Source: an uncultured Clostridium sp.
GTDB lineage: Bacteria > Bacillota > Clostridia > TANB77 > CAG-508
Direction of reading: 5' to 3'
Assembly: GCA_900554365.1 (NCBI GenBank)
Contig: USGY01000016.1
Coordinates: 1 to 30,862 of the forward strand
Length of the DNA: 30,862 nt
Below are positions 8,501 to 16,521 of the stretch, in pieces. Position numbers and translations under genes: made by a program. The notes under the pieces were generated by a model, which saw only the letters and a program-made list of their open reading frames with translations, was not told where the DNA came from and did not search any database. Each line of letters starts with the position of its first letter. Within the stretch, counting starts at the first letter, position 1.

Positions 8501-10340
8501 CTGTAACTCTTTGAGGTATATGCTTTTCTGGATTTACAAAACATGAAAATTCATCTAAAACCTCTCCATCTTTTAATTTCATAATACCTATTTCTGTTAT
8601 TTTTTCTGTTACCGCAGAAAATCCAGTAGTTTCTAAGTCTAATACATAATATGTTACATCTTTTAATAATTGACCTTTTCCATTTTCTATTACAGGATTT
8701 TTATCTGGTGCTAAATATGCTTCCATTCCATAAAGAATTTTCATATCTGGATTATCATATCCAAGTAATTTATGTGCTTCAGGAAATGCTTGTACACTAC
8801 CATGATCAGTTATTGCTATTGATTTCATTCCCCATTTCATGGCTCTTTTTATTAAGTCTTTTGCAGAAGTCATTGCATCCATTTGACTCATTTGTGTATG
8901 CATATGTAATTCTACTCTTTTTACTTCACTGTTATCTTGTCTTGTTTCTTTTTTTATTCCTTCTGTTTCAATTATTGTATTTGCCATTACTGTAAGTTCA
9001 TTAGAAAATGTATCCATACTTGCAGTACCTGCTATTTTTATTCCTTTAGCTTTTTGTATTCTTTTCATTATTTTTTTAGCACTTTCTTTGTTCAAAAATG
9101 CTTTACATGTAATTGTACTTGTTCCATCATATAAGTCAAAACTAAATAATGTTTTTCCTGATTTTAATGTTCTGTCTTCTGAATAAATAACCTCTCCTTG
9201 TAATGCAACTTTCCCATCATCAACACCTAAATCTTCAACTTTTACTAAATTTTCTGTTATATTTAAAGAATTTCCTAAAATTAATGGTGTGTCTTCTTGT
9301 TCTTCTGGCATATCAGGTATTTCTGCATTTGATTTTATTATTATATTAGCAATTACTGTTATATCTCCTGCATAGGTATCTAATCCAGCTTTACCTATTA
9401 CTTTAACAATTTTTGCATCTTGAATTTTTGATACTATTTCTTTTCCTTCTTTTAAATCTTTAGCAAATGATTTTACAGTTATTAATCCGCTTCCATCATA
9501 TATTTCAAAAATAATCATTCCTTTTCCGGATTTTGTCTCTCTAACATCACAAGTTGTTACTTTTCCTTCTAGTGTTACCCTTCCATCATTTGCTGATAAG
9601 TCTTTTATTTTTACATGCTTTTCTTTTGCTCTTGACGGTTTACCCATTATATAATCTTGAGCTGTTGCAGGTTCTTCCATAGCATTTTCAGGATTTTCAG
9701 GAACATATCCTTCCATTTCTGGAGAACCTGGATATTCTGGAAGTGGAGCTTCTTGCTTTTCAATAGCTTGTATTGCAGCTTTTTGTTCTTGTTCCATATG
9801 TGCAACAATTGCAGCTTCTTCTTCTTCAACTCTTCTTTTTATTTCATCTAAAGAATCTTTTGTTACTTCTTCTGTTATTTCAACTGTATATTTTTCTCCA
9901 AATAGATTTTCTAAAACTTTTATTAATTCTTTATCTGTCTTTTTAGCACGTAAAAAATCAGCACCTTTTATATGCATTTTTATTGTTATATTGTGATTTT
10001 TTTCTTCTATATCACTTTTTAATAGTAACATTGGCTTTGTTAATGGATATTTATGTGCCATATATGCTATTATATTTCTCCATTCAAGCTTTATTGAATT
10101 TTTTTGAACTGATTCATGGTATTTTATTTTTATGTCTATTTTATCAAACCTAAATCGTTCTTTTAAGAATTTTTCAAAAAACCATATTTCTTTTATTTCT
10201 ATATATTCATTATAATATAAAACTACTTGCAATGTATTTGTTTTTTTTACTACATTTAATGCTTCAATTTCCGCATGTTTTATATTTGAATTTGTTTTAT
10301 AATCACTAAATACTTCTCCTACTTTTTTTTGGCTTGGCAT
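5571..10340 (-). CDS. polC: DNA polymerase III alpha subunit, PolC type
   Basis: This is the replicative polymerase with built-in proofreading, 1589 residues against about 1440 in B. subtilis. The order is: N-terminal domain 1-160; an acidic and proline-rich linker 165-230; OB fold 1 at about 242-340; OB fold 2 at about 365-460; first PHP part about 475-545 (ELHMHTQMS, AITDHGS); DnaQ-like exonuclease 563-735 (DLETTG, HNAGFD, HRALDDVDTT); rest of PHP; catalytic core. A zinc-binding CPNC...CPKCG lies at 1058-1086. Catalytic aspartates are D1111 and D1113 in EPDIDLNFSGE, with D1236 in LLKLDILGHDD. The protein ends with the beta-clamp motif QMSLF. The second OB domain is extra; family members normally have one. 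AAAGGAGA lies 8 nt before the ATG. Confidence 0.98.
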   Translation of the reverse strand: MPSQKKVGEVFSDYKTNSNIKHAEIEALNVVKKTNTLQVVLYYNEYIEIKEIWFFEKFLKERFRFDKIDIKIKYHESVQKNSIKLEWRNIIAYMAHKYPLTKPMLLLKSDIEEKNHNITIKMHIKGADFLRAKKTDKELIKVLENLFGEKYTVEITEEVTKDSLDEIKRRVEEEEAAIVAHMEQEQKAAIQAIEKQEAPLPEYPGSPEMEGYVPENPENAMEEPATAQDYIMGKPSRAKEKHVKIKDLSANDGRVTLEGKVTTCDVRETKSGKGMIIFEIYDGSGLITVKSFAKDLKEGKEIVSKIQDAKIVKVIGKAGLDTYAGDITVIANIIIKSNAEIPDMPEEQEDTPLILGNSLNITENLVKVEDLGVDDGKVALQGEVIYSEDRTLKSGKTLFSFDLYDGTSTITCKAFLNKESAKKIMKRIQKAKGIKIAGTASMDTFSNELTVMANTIIETEGIKKETRQDNSEVKRVELHMHTQMSQMDAMTSAKDLIKRAMKWGMKSIAITDHGSVQAFPEAHKLLGYDNPDMKILYGMEAYLAPDKNPVIENGKGQLLKDVTYYVLDLETTGFSAVTEKITEIGIMKLKDGEVLDEFSCFVNPEKHIPQRVTEVTKITDEMVADAETIDKVFPKMLEFIGNDKNAVLVAHNAGFDIGFLKQNARVLGYDFDYTYLDTLSLAKDLFPEFKRYKLGKIADNLGITVEVAHRALDDVDTTVKVFKVMLDMLDKRGAKKVEDIDKVSSSEEAKKEEYKKLKTYHAIILAKNYVGLRNLYKLVSISHLKYFYRNPRILKSILEKYREGLIIGSACEAGELYQAIELGKTDEEIEEIANFYDYLEIQPIANNNFLIRNEAVKDEEGLRDINRKIVEIGDKIGKPVVATCDVHFMDPQDEIYRRILEAGQGYDDADNQAPLYLRTTEEMLEEFSYLGKEKAYEVVVTNTNKIADMCERISPISPEKCPPHIPGCEEDIKNIAYKKAHELYGDPLPEIVQTRLDKELNSIISNGYSVMYIIAQKLVWKSNADGYIVGSRGSVGSSLVAFMTGITEVNSLKPHYRCPNCKYSEFGDYGVGNGFDLPDKDCPKCGHKLAKDGMDIPFETFLGFNGDKEPDIDLNFSGEYQAKAHRYTEVIFGKGTTFKAGTIGTVADKTAFGYVKKYFEERNIPINRAETQRLAVGCTGIKRTTGQHPGGIIVVPKGREIYEFCPVQHPADDPNSDIITTHFDYHSIDQNLLKLDILGHDDPTVIRMLQDITGIDPTKVPLDDKETMSIFSSTKAIGVKPEQIHSEVGSFGIPEFGTKFVRGMLVDTKPTTFDELIRISGLSHGTDVWLGNAQSLIEQGIVTLQDAICCRDDIMIYLLKKGVPPNHSFKIMETVRKGKALKDPAKWEEYKALMKEHDVPDWYIKSCEKIKYMFPKAHAAAYVTNAFRIAWFKVHMPLAYYAAFFSIRGKDDFDSDCMIFGKEKVKNKMKEIDLLGNNATQKDKTMYPILELVLEMYERGFEFLPMDLYKSDATKFKVEDGALRPPLNSIPGLGTVAALGIAEARKEGKFMSIDDLKIRSKVGNSVTEVLKNYGCLKGMSQSNQMSLFV

Positions 10341-10367
10341 TTTTTTCGTCTCCTTTTAACAAAATGT

Positions 10368-10396
10368 ATTGTATCACAAAATTATTTTCTAATAAA
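10368..10396 (-). promoter_or_regulatory. Possible polC promoter (extended -10)
   Basis: On the minus strand TACAAT (10368-10373) is preceded by TGTGA, and a poor -35 (TTTATT) lies 17 nt upstream. It sits about 30 nt before the polC ATG. Confidence 0.35.
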
Positions 10397-10447
10397 GCGA
10401 ACACTACAAATTATTTTTAAATCTTTGTAACACATTTTTTTAAATTC

Positions 10448-10456
10448 CATATTATA
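10448..10456 (+). promoter_or_regulatory. Possible sporulation-type -10 element
   Basis: CATATTATA fits the CATANNNTA -10 pattern of mother-cell sigma factors (sigma-K/sigma-E). An AC lies 16 nt upstream, as in sigma-K promoters. The site is about 60 nt before the small cysteine-rich gene. In DNA this A/T-rich the match may be chance. Confidence 0.3.
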
Positions 10457-10516
10457 TATTATACGAAAGATACAAAAAAAGAAAACATATTTGTTATTTG
10501 GAAGGAGGTCTAGACT

Positions 10517-10633
10517 ATGCCAGAAAACAGAGGTTGTGGTGGTTTTGGTTTTGGTGATGACTGCTGCTGGATTATAATTCTTATATTATTAATTTGTTGC
10601 TGCTGTGGTGGTAACAGAGGCGGATGTTGCTAA
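10517..10633 (+). CDS. Tiny cysteine- and glycine-rich protein
   Basis: This 38-residue protein has nine cysteines and ten glycines. It starts MPENRGCGGFGFGDDCCW, has a short hydrophobic run (IIILILLI, about 19-26), then CCCCGG and a CC end. A near-perfect AAGGAGGT lies 7 nt before the ATG and a strong terminator follows, so the gene is real despite its size. Similar short high-cysteine proteins with a central hydrophobic run occur widely in clostridia (sometimes called chorion-class high-cysteine proteins), and functionally unproven YjcZ-like sporulation peptides have a similar build. A spore-coat or membrane role is a guess. It stands alone between two minus-strand genes. Confidence 0.8.
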   Translation: MPENRGCGGFGFGDDCCWIIILILLICCCCGGNRGGCC

Positions 10634-10643
10634 TCTTATTCAT

Positions 10644-10678
10644 AAAAAAAGAGAAGTTAAAAAACTTCTCTTTTCTCA
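10644..10678. terminator. Bidirectional terminator between convergent genes
   Basis: The stem is GAGAAGTT/AACTTCTC (10651-10658 and 10663-10670), extended by AAAA/TTTT, with loop AAAA. On the plus strand TTTTCTC follows; on the minus strand seven T follow. It serves the small cysteine-rich gene (plus) and the cadherin-like gene (minus). Confidence 0.85.
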
Positions 10679-10681
10679 ATT

Positions 10682-11878
10682 TTATTTAAATCTTTTACCT
10701 TTACTATGTTTTTTAGGTTTCTTTTCTTCATAATAATCATTTTCATTACTATTATATCCACTTAAAAATTGCTCTTTTGCCTCTTGTTTTGTCATTGTTT
10801 TTTCATAATTTTCATCTTGATTTTTATTATTTGATTCATCAACAAATTCATCTTCATTATCATCACTTGAATATGGCATTGTATATTCTTCTGCCCAAGC
10901 ATTGTTTCTTCTGTGTCTAATTATTAAATAAATTATAATTGCTACTATAATTACAGCAATTATGCCATATATTAATACCATTCTTTTTTGTTCAGCTTTT
11001 TTTTGTGCTTCTTCTTGTTCTTGTGCTAAAGCTTCATCATTTCCATTAGTTTTATTTAATGTAATTTGATATGTAGCTACATTATTTCCTTCTTTATCTG
11101 AAACTAAGACAGTTATAATATTTTGACCATCTTTTAAATTATCATTACCAGTTGTTTCTACTACATAACTTGGACTTGTCGCAACTGTTTTTACATCTAT
11201 TTTTGAATCCTCTCCTGTATATTTAGCAGTATATTCATATACATTTGTTTTAAATTCTGGTGATAATTCTAGATTACCAACTTTTAAACTTGATAATCCA
11301 TTTTCAACTTCTTGATTTGTATTTGTTGCTGAGCCTTCTCTTGTAATATTTATTGTATATGTTTTACTTGTTCCATTAGAAGCTGTTACAACAATCTCTA
11401 ATTTGTTTTGACCAGCATTCAGTTTTTTTGTTCCTGTTCCAGAAACTTTTGAACTACTTGATTGAGCTGTTGCATAAACTTCTACTTGATCAACATCTTC
11501 TGGTACAGTTACATCATATGTAGTTTTATTTGGAGAAAAACCTGAAAAATCATTTGGTTTTATTCCTAAATTTGTTAAATTTGTATTACTATTTGTTTGA
11601 GATGAACTTGTAGTTACTGCTGTGTTTGTAGATTTTGATGTATTACTACTTTTAGTAGTTGTATTTGTAGAAGATTTTGTAGAACTATTTTTACTTGAGC
11701 TTGATGTTGTATTTGTTTTTGAATTTGTTGTTGTTTCATTTATTGCTCTTATACTTTCTACTTTTTGAACTAATGTAGTATTATTTATATTTATAGTAAA
11801 ATAAAATACCATAAACATTGTAAAAAATATTATTGTTAAAAATACTATTAATTTTATATCTGTTGACTTTTTATTCAT
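10682..11878 (-). CDS. Surface protein with two cadherin-like beta-sandwich repeats
   Basis: This 398-residue protein has an N-terminal signal or anchor segment (about 10-30), then a Ser/Thr/Asn-rich low-complexity linker (about 47-98). Two cadherin-like beta-sandwich repeats (PF12733 type) follow at about 101-181 and 193-276. Each begins with an L..L/I. pattern and contains a Y.V/A segment and a GQN...V.V core. A short charged helix leads to a transmembrane segment (about 299-321), then RHRR and an acidic/basic cytoplasmic tail. The repeats should face outside; binding partners are unknown. AAGGAGA lies 9 nt before the ATG. It has its own promoter, divergent from the U32 gene. Confidence 0.82.
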   Translation of the reverse strand: MNKKSTDIKLIVFLTIIFFTMFMVFYFTININNTTLVQKVESIRAINETTTNSKTNTTSSSSKNSSTKSSTNTTTKSSNTSKSTNTAVTTSSSQTNSNTNLTNLGIKPNDFSGFSPNKTTYDVTVPEDVDQVEVYATAQSSSSKVSGTGTKKLNAGQNKLEIVVTASNGTSKTYTINITREGSATNTNQEVENGLSSLKVGNLELSPEFKTNVYEYTAKYTGEDSKIDVKTVATSPSYVVETTGNDNLKDGQNIITVLVSDKEGNNVATYQITLNKTNGNDEALAQEQEEAQKKAEQKRMVLIYGIIAVIIVAIIIYLIIRHRRNNAWAEEYTMPYSSDDNEDEFVDESNNKNQDENYEKTMTKQEAKEQFLSGYNSNENDYYEEKKPKKHSKGKRFK

Positions 11879-11913
11879 TTATAAATTTCTCCTTGTTTAT
11901 CATTTACATTCGC

Positions 11914-11942
11914 ATTATATCATTTACAATTTTTTTCGTCAA
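11914..11942 (-). promoter_or_regulatory. Sigma-A promoter of the cadherin-like gene
   Basis: On the minus strand: TTGACG (11937-11942), 17-nt spacer, perfect TATAAT (11914-11919), about 35 nt before the start codon. Confidence 0.7.
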
Positions 11943-11966
11943 TATTTAAAAAAAATTTCTATTTAA

Positions 11967-11997
11967 TTGCAAAAAATAATATATAATATGATATAAT
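11967..11997 (+). promoter_or_regulatory. Probable promoter of the U32 gene
   Basis: A perfect TATAAT (11992-11997) lies 36 nt before the start codon. The best -35 is TTGCAA (11967-11972), 19 nt away, so the spacing is longer than ideal. It is divergent from the cadherin-like gene promoter. Confidence 0.5.
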
Positions 11998-12033
11998 GCT
12001 ACATAAATGAATTTTATGGAGGTTTACTTAGAA

Positions 12034-14487
12034 ATGATAGATTTACTTGCTCCGGTTGGAAATTTTGAATGTTTAAAAGCTGCTGTACAAAATGGTGCTG
12101 ACAGCGTTTATTTTGGTGCAGATATTTTTAGTGCTAGAGCATTTGCACATAATTTTAATGAAGAAGAACTAAAACAAGCAATTGATTATGCAAAAATAAG
12201 AGGTGTAAAAACCAATTTAACATTGAATATCTTAATAAAAGATAATGAATTTGATGATGCAATTGCATTAGCTAGTAAAGCATATGAATTTGGAATTGAT
12301 GCAATTATTGTTCAAGACCTTGGCTTAGCCCAAAAATTAATTGAACTGTTTCCAGACTTGCCAATTCACGGTAGCACTCAAATGACAATTCACAGTTTAA
12401 ATGGTGCCTTACAATTACAAGAATTAGGTTTTAAAAGAGTCGTTCTTTCTAGAGAATTATCTTTAAATGAAATTGAATATATTTGTAAAAACACTGATAT
12501 TGAAATTGAATGTTTTGTTCATGGAGCACTATGTATTTCATATTCTGGTCAATGTTTATTTTCAAGTATGCTTGGTGGACGTTCTGGAAATCGTGGTAAA
12601 TGTGCCGGACCTTGTAGACTTCCATATGCACTACTTGAAGAAAATAAAGTTATAGATTCTGGATATTTACTTAGTACTAGAGATTTATGTGGATTAGATT
12701 TTTTACCTAGATTTATAAAAGCTGGCGTGAATTGTTTAAAAATAGAAGGAAGAATGAAATCTCCAGAATATGTAGCAACAGTAACTAGAATATACAGAAA
12801 ATACATAGATTTAGCATATTCAAATAAAGATTATGTTATAGATGAAAATGACAGAAAAACATTACTTCAAGCATTTAATCGTGGAATGTCATCATCAGGT
12901 CATTTAAATAGTGAAGCAAATAGAAAACTAATTTATAAAGATAAGCCAAATAATATGGGATTATATATCGGATTTATTGAAAAATACAATTCTAATAAAG
13001 GTCATATTACCTTAAAACTTAATGAACCTATATCTATTGGAGATACTATTGCAATTGAAAATGAAAGTGGAAGTTATAGAATATCAGAATTAATGGATAA
13101 AAAAATAAATATAAAATCCACACACAAAGATCAAATTGTTACAATTGGAAGAATGAAAGGAAATATAAAAGTTGGTGATAAAGTCTACAGATTAACATCA
13201 AAAGAATTAGTAGAAAAAGCTAAAGAAAGTTATCAAAAAGAATATAGAAAAATTAATTTAAATTGTGTAGTAAGAATCAAGAAAAATCAACAAGTATCTA
13301 TTAGTGTTACTTCTTGTAGCAATGTAGAATTATATAAAAATTTATCAGTTACTTGTAATTTAAATTGTATTCCAGAAACAGCAAAAAATAGACCTTTAGA
13401 TACTGAAACTACTATAAAGCAAATTTCAAAAACATCTTCTACACCTTATCAATTCAAAAATATAACTGTTGATTTAGACGACAATTTATTTTTACCAAAA
13501 TTAAGTATTTTAAATGAATTACGTAGAACAGCCCTTAATAATGTAGAAATTATTGCACTTTCTAGGATTCATAGAAAATTACCAGATAACTTTAGTAATT
13601 ATAAAGCTAACGAAATAGATGATTTTGCCCATATGAGAGAATTTGCTAAAAATAAAATTGCAAATTTTGAACCTAAAATCTCATTACTTTTAAATATTTT
13701 ACATGATACTTGGAATTATAATAATTTAAAAAATGTTGATAATGTTTATATACCTCTAAAATATTTTACAAATAAGAAATATGAATCTACATTAAAATCA
13801 ATTAGTAAAAAATTTAATATATTTATTTATATGCCAACAATAGTACAAGGAAATTATAAAAATTTATTCTTAGCTAATGCTGAAAATGCAGTAAAAAAAT
13901 ACGATATCCAAGGTTTTATTATTTCTAACATTTGTAATATAAAATTATTACATAGCTTATTTAAAGATGTAAATAAATATTTTAAAATTATTGCTAATTA
14001 TACGTTTAACGCATTTAACCTATACACTATTTTAGAACTAAAAAAATTGGGAATTAGTACAATTACTCTTTCTCCTGAATTAGATAAAACCACATTAACA
14101 GAATTATGTAATTATAACTATTTACAAAAAGAATTAATAGTTTATGGAAAAACTCCTTTAATGAGTATGAATTACTGTTTACTAGGTGAAGCTAATAAAT
14201 GCTACCCTTCATGTATGCAAAAATGTCAAACTGGAAAAACATATTATTTAAAAGATAGATTAAATATGAAATTTGAAATAATGCCTGATAATATTCAAAG
14301 TGTAACAACCTTATATAATAGCAAAATCACTTCTATTTCTCCTAAAGACTTTAATATTGATTATGCTAGAATTGATATATTACATGAATCAATTGATGAG
14401 ATAAATGAAATTATAAAAAATGTAAAAGCAGGTTCAAGACTTGAAGGAAAAGAATACACAAACGGTAATTTACAAAAAGAAATCTAA
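12034..14487 (+). CDS. U32 family protein, RlhA-like (23S rRNA hydroxylation candidate)
   Basis: This 817-residue protein belongs to the peptidase U32/collagenase-like family. Its N-terminus LLAPVGNFECLKAAVQNGAD is the family opening, and the TIM-barrel core runs to about residue 300. Four cysteines expected to bind an Fe-S cluster are C167, C174, C190 and C194 (in HGALC, GQC, GKCAGPC). A long middle and C-terminal region resembles that of RlhA, which hydroxylates C2501 of 23S rRNA in E. coli; the C-terminus has another cysteine group (CYPSCMQKC). Whether this protein acts on rRNA or tRNA cannot be read here. I chose the ATG at 12034, 11 nt after GGAGG. The in-frame ATG at 12007 has no ribosome binding site and lies too close to the promoter. 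Confidence 0.85.
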   Translation: MIDLLAPVGNFECLKAAVQNGADSVYFGADIFSARAFAHNFNEEELKQAIDYAKIRGVKTNLTLNILIKDNEFDDAIALASKAYEFGIDAIIVQDLGLAQKLIELFPDLPIHGSTQMTIHSLNGALQLQELGFKRVVLSRELSLNEIEYICKNTDIEIECFVHGALCISYSGQCLFSSMLGGRSGNRGKCAGPCRLPYALLEENKVIDSGYLLSTRDLCGLDFLPRFIKAGVNCLKIEGRMKSPEYVATVTRIYRKYIDLAYSNKDYVIDENDRKTLLQAFNRGMSSSGHLNSEANRKLIYKDKPNNMGLYIGFIEKYNSNKGHITLKLNEPISIGDTIAIENESGSYRISELMDKKINIKSTHKDQIVTIGRMKGNIKVGDKVYRLTSKELVEKAKESYQKEYRKINLNCVVRIKKNQQVSISVTSCSNVELYKNLSVTCNLNCIPETAKNRPLDTETTIKQISKTSSTPYQFKNITVDLDDNLFLPKLSILNELRRTALNNVEIIALSRIHRKLPDNFSNYKANEIDDFAHMREFAKNKIANFEPKISLLLNILHDTWNYNNLKNVDNVYIPLKYFTNKKYESTLKSISKKFNIFIYMPTIVQGNYKNLFLANAENAVKKYDIQGFIISNICNIKLLHSLFKDVNKYFKIIANYTFNAFNLYTILELKKLGISTITLSPELDKTTLTELCNYNYLQKELIVYGKTPLMSMNYCLLGEANKCYPSCMQKCQTGKTYYLKDRLNMKFEIMPDNIQSVTTLYNSKITSISPKDFNIDYARIDILHESIDEINEIIKNVKAGSRLEGKEYTNGNLQKEI

Positions 14488-14527
14488 AAGAAAATAGGTA
14501 ACTAATTTTATTAGTTACCTATTTTTT
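14487..14527. terminator. Strong bidirectional terminator
   Basis: A perfect 15-bp inverted repeat (14491-14505 and 14511-14525) with a 5-nt loop has T runs on both strands. It ends the U32 gene (plus) and the glyS-kinase-RNHCP unit (minus). Confidence 0.9.
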
Positions 14528-14837
14528 AATGTTTGCTACTTAATTCAATTAATAAATCCATATTATCATCTTTAGCAGCTTTATTTTTTCTAATAGCTCC
14601 ACATTTTTTGCATTTAAAAATTATAACATATCCTTTTTTGCTATCAATTTCTAAACCTATTGGTTCTAAATCACCATGACATTCTTCTTGTCTATCTCCA
14701 GGATTTTTATCAACATGTTTTGAATGTAAACAATATGGGCAATGATTTCTACAAGAATATCCTAATTTAGGAACTTGCTTTCCACAATTTTCACAAATAA
14801 ATTCTTCATCAATTTTAGTAAAATTTCTAAGTTCCAT
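14526..14837 (-). CDS. RNHCP domain zinc-binding protein
   Basis: This 103-residue protein has the RNHCP-domain signature: FICENCGKQVP, then SCRNHCPYCLHSKHVD...PGDR, then FKCKKCGAIRKNK. The cysteines form two zinc-ribbon-like knuckles (CENC/CPYC and CKKC). The family is widespread in Firmicutes and its role is unknown; nucleic-acid binding is a common guess. GGAGA lies 5 nt before the ATG. It is 18 nt behind the nucleoside kinase gene, last in the glyS operon. Confidence 0.88.
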   Translation of the reverse strand: MELRNFTKIDEEFICENCGKQVPKLGYSCRNHCPYCLHSKHVDKNPGDRQEECHGDLEPIGLEIDSKKGYVIIFKCKKCGAIRKNKAAKDDNMDLLIELSSKH

Positions 14838-14855
14838 TTTTTCTCCTAATATAAT

Positions 14856-16496
14856 TTAATATTTAAAATCTCCTCCACCAACGAACTCTTTTAATAATGA
14901 GTTTGTTGGAACTTCACTTGCAGGAATTGACCTTATATATTTTAATAAGTCCAATAACCTTTGCGCTTCTGCATGTTCAGGTTTATCTTGTGTTATTTCT
15001 TTTAATATTGGTGATGCTATACTTTTTAATACTCCTAATTCATAAATTAATGATGTATTAAATATTGCATCAGCATCTTCTTGGAATGGTAAAATATTTT
15101 TAACTTCACCTCTAGTAACACTTGGCCATGTATCTAAAGTATGTTGAGCTGAATATCCTCTAAATTGATAATCTCTTACTATTCTTCTTATAAGTCTAAC
15201 ATCTGATGATGATACTTTTGTATATCTATCCATATTTAGTACTGTTAAAGCACTTATAAATATTTTAAATTTTTGATCTTTTGGAATACTATTTGTTAAT
15301 TTATCATTTAAACAATGAATTCCTTCTATTACTAAAACTTCATCATCTTTTAATTGTAGGAAATTTCCTTTATATTTTTTTACACCCTCCAAGAAATCAA
15401 ATTGAGGTATTTCAACTCTTTCCCCATTTAATAATCTTGTTAAATGATCATTAAACAATTTTAAATCAATTGCTTCTATACATTCAAAATCATAATTTCC
15501 ATTTTCATCTTTAGGATTATCTTTTCTCTCTACAAAATAATTATCAACTGATATTGTTACAGGTTTTATTTTGTTTACACGTAATTGAATTCCTAATCTT
15601 TGGGCAAAAGTTGTTTTTCCTGATGATGAAGGTCCAGCAATTAATACCATTTTTACTTTTCTGTCTTTTGCTATTTTATCTGCTATATTAGCAATTTTCT
15701 TTTCATGTAAAGCTTCATCAATCATTATTACATCTTTTATTCTTTTTTCTCTTACTGCATCATTTAATTTATATACAGTATTCATATCAAGAATTTTATG
15801 TATTTCATTATATTCATCATAAGCCCATTTTAATTTTTTATTTTGAATAAGCTTTGGTAATTGATTTGGTTTTTCTGCACTTGGATATCTAATTAAAAGT
15901 CCTTTATCATATTTCATAACATCAAAGATTTTTATAGCTCCTGTTGTTCTTGCTAATACTCCATAACAATAGTTGAAGTATTCTCCACAATAGTACATAT
16001 AAATTTTTCTATTTGATTTTAAATCATATTGTAGTCTTCCTCTTCCTGTCTTTTTCTCTTTATAAAATTCATCTGCTTCTTCTCTATTCATAACTACTTT
16101 AGCTATAAATAAATCCTTTTTTACGATATCTCTCATTTCAGAATTTATCTGATGAACTACATCTTCTGTTACTTCCATATCGCCTAAATCACAATATACA
16201 GCATTGTCAAATTGATAGTTTACTGTTGCATTGCTATCTGGATATAATTTTTTTAATGCCATAGCAAATATATATATTAATGTTCTTCTATATATTTTCA
16301 TTCCTAATTTAGTATTGATTGTTATAAAATCTACAGTTCCTTCAAAATTCATATGTCTACTTAAATTAACATATTCATTATTATATACAGCCCCAACGGC
16401 TGTATATTCACTATTTTCTATTTCATCTTTAAAAATATCGTAGATCTTACTTCCTCTTTCGATATCTAATGTTTTATCTTTATATTGTATCTTCAT
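14856..16496 (-). CDS. Uridine kinase-like nucleoside kinase with TGS-type N-terminus
   Basis: This 546-residue protein opens with a ThrRS-like TGS and editing-domain-like region (about 1-230; note RRTLIYIFAMALKKLYP). A phosphoribulokinase/uridine kinase domain follows. The P loop is GPSSSGKT at residues 288-295. Other kinase motifs are ISVDNYFVER, PQFDFLEGV and the RRIVRDYQFRG segment. Proteins of this build are usually annotated nucleoside kinase; the true substrate is not established. GGGAGG lies 6 nt before the ATG. It is 25 nt after glyS in one transcription unit. Confidence 0.88.
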   Translation of the reverse strand: MKIQYKDKTLDIERGSKIYDIFKDEIENSEYTAVGAVYNNEYVNLSRHMNFEGTVDFITINTKLGMKIYRRTLIYIFAMALKKLYPDSNATVNYQFDNAVYCDLGDMEVTEDVVHQINSEMRDIVKKDLFIAKVVMNREEADEFYKEKKTGRGRLQYDLKSNRKIYMYYCGEYFNYCYGVLARTTGAIKIFDVMKYDKGLLIRYPSAEKPNQLPKLIQNKKLKWAYDEYNEIHKILDMNTVYKLNDAVREKRIKDVIMIDEALHEKKIANIADKIAKDRKVKMVLIAGPSSSGKTTFAQRLGIQLRVNKIKPVTISVDNYFVERKDNPKDENGNYDFECIEAIDLKLFNDHLTRLLNGERVEIPQFDFLEGVKKYKGNFLQLKDDEVLVIEGIHCLNDKLTNSIPKDQKFKIFISALTVLNMDRYTKVSSSDVRLIRRIVRDYQFRGYSAQHTLDTWPSVTRGEVKNILPFQEDADAIFNTSLIYELGVLKSIASPILKEITQDKPEHAEAQRLLDLLKYIRSIPASEVPTNSLLKEFVGGGDFKY

Positions 16497-16521
16497 AAAT
16501 TCCTCCCTTTTGTATGTGAGC

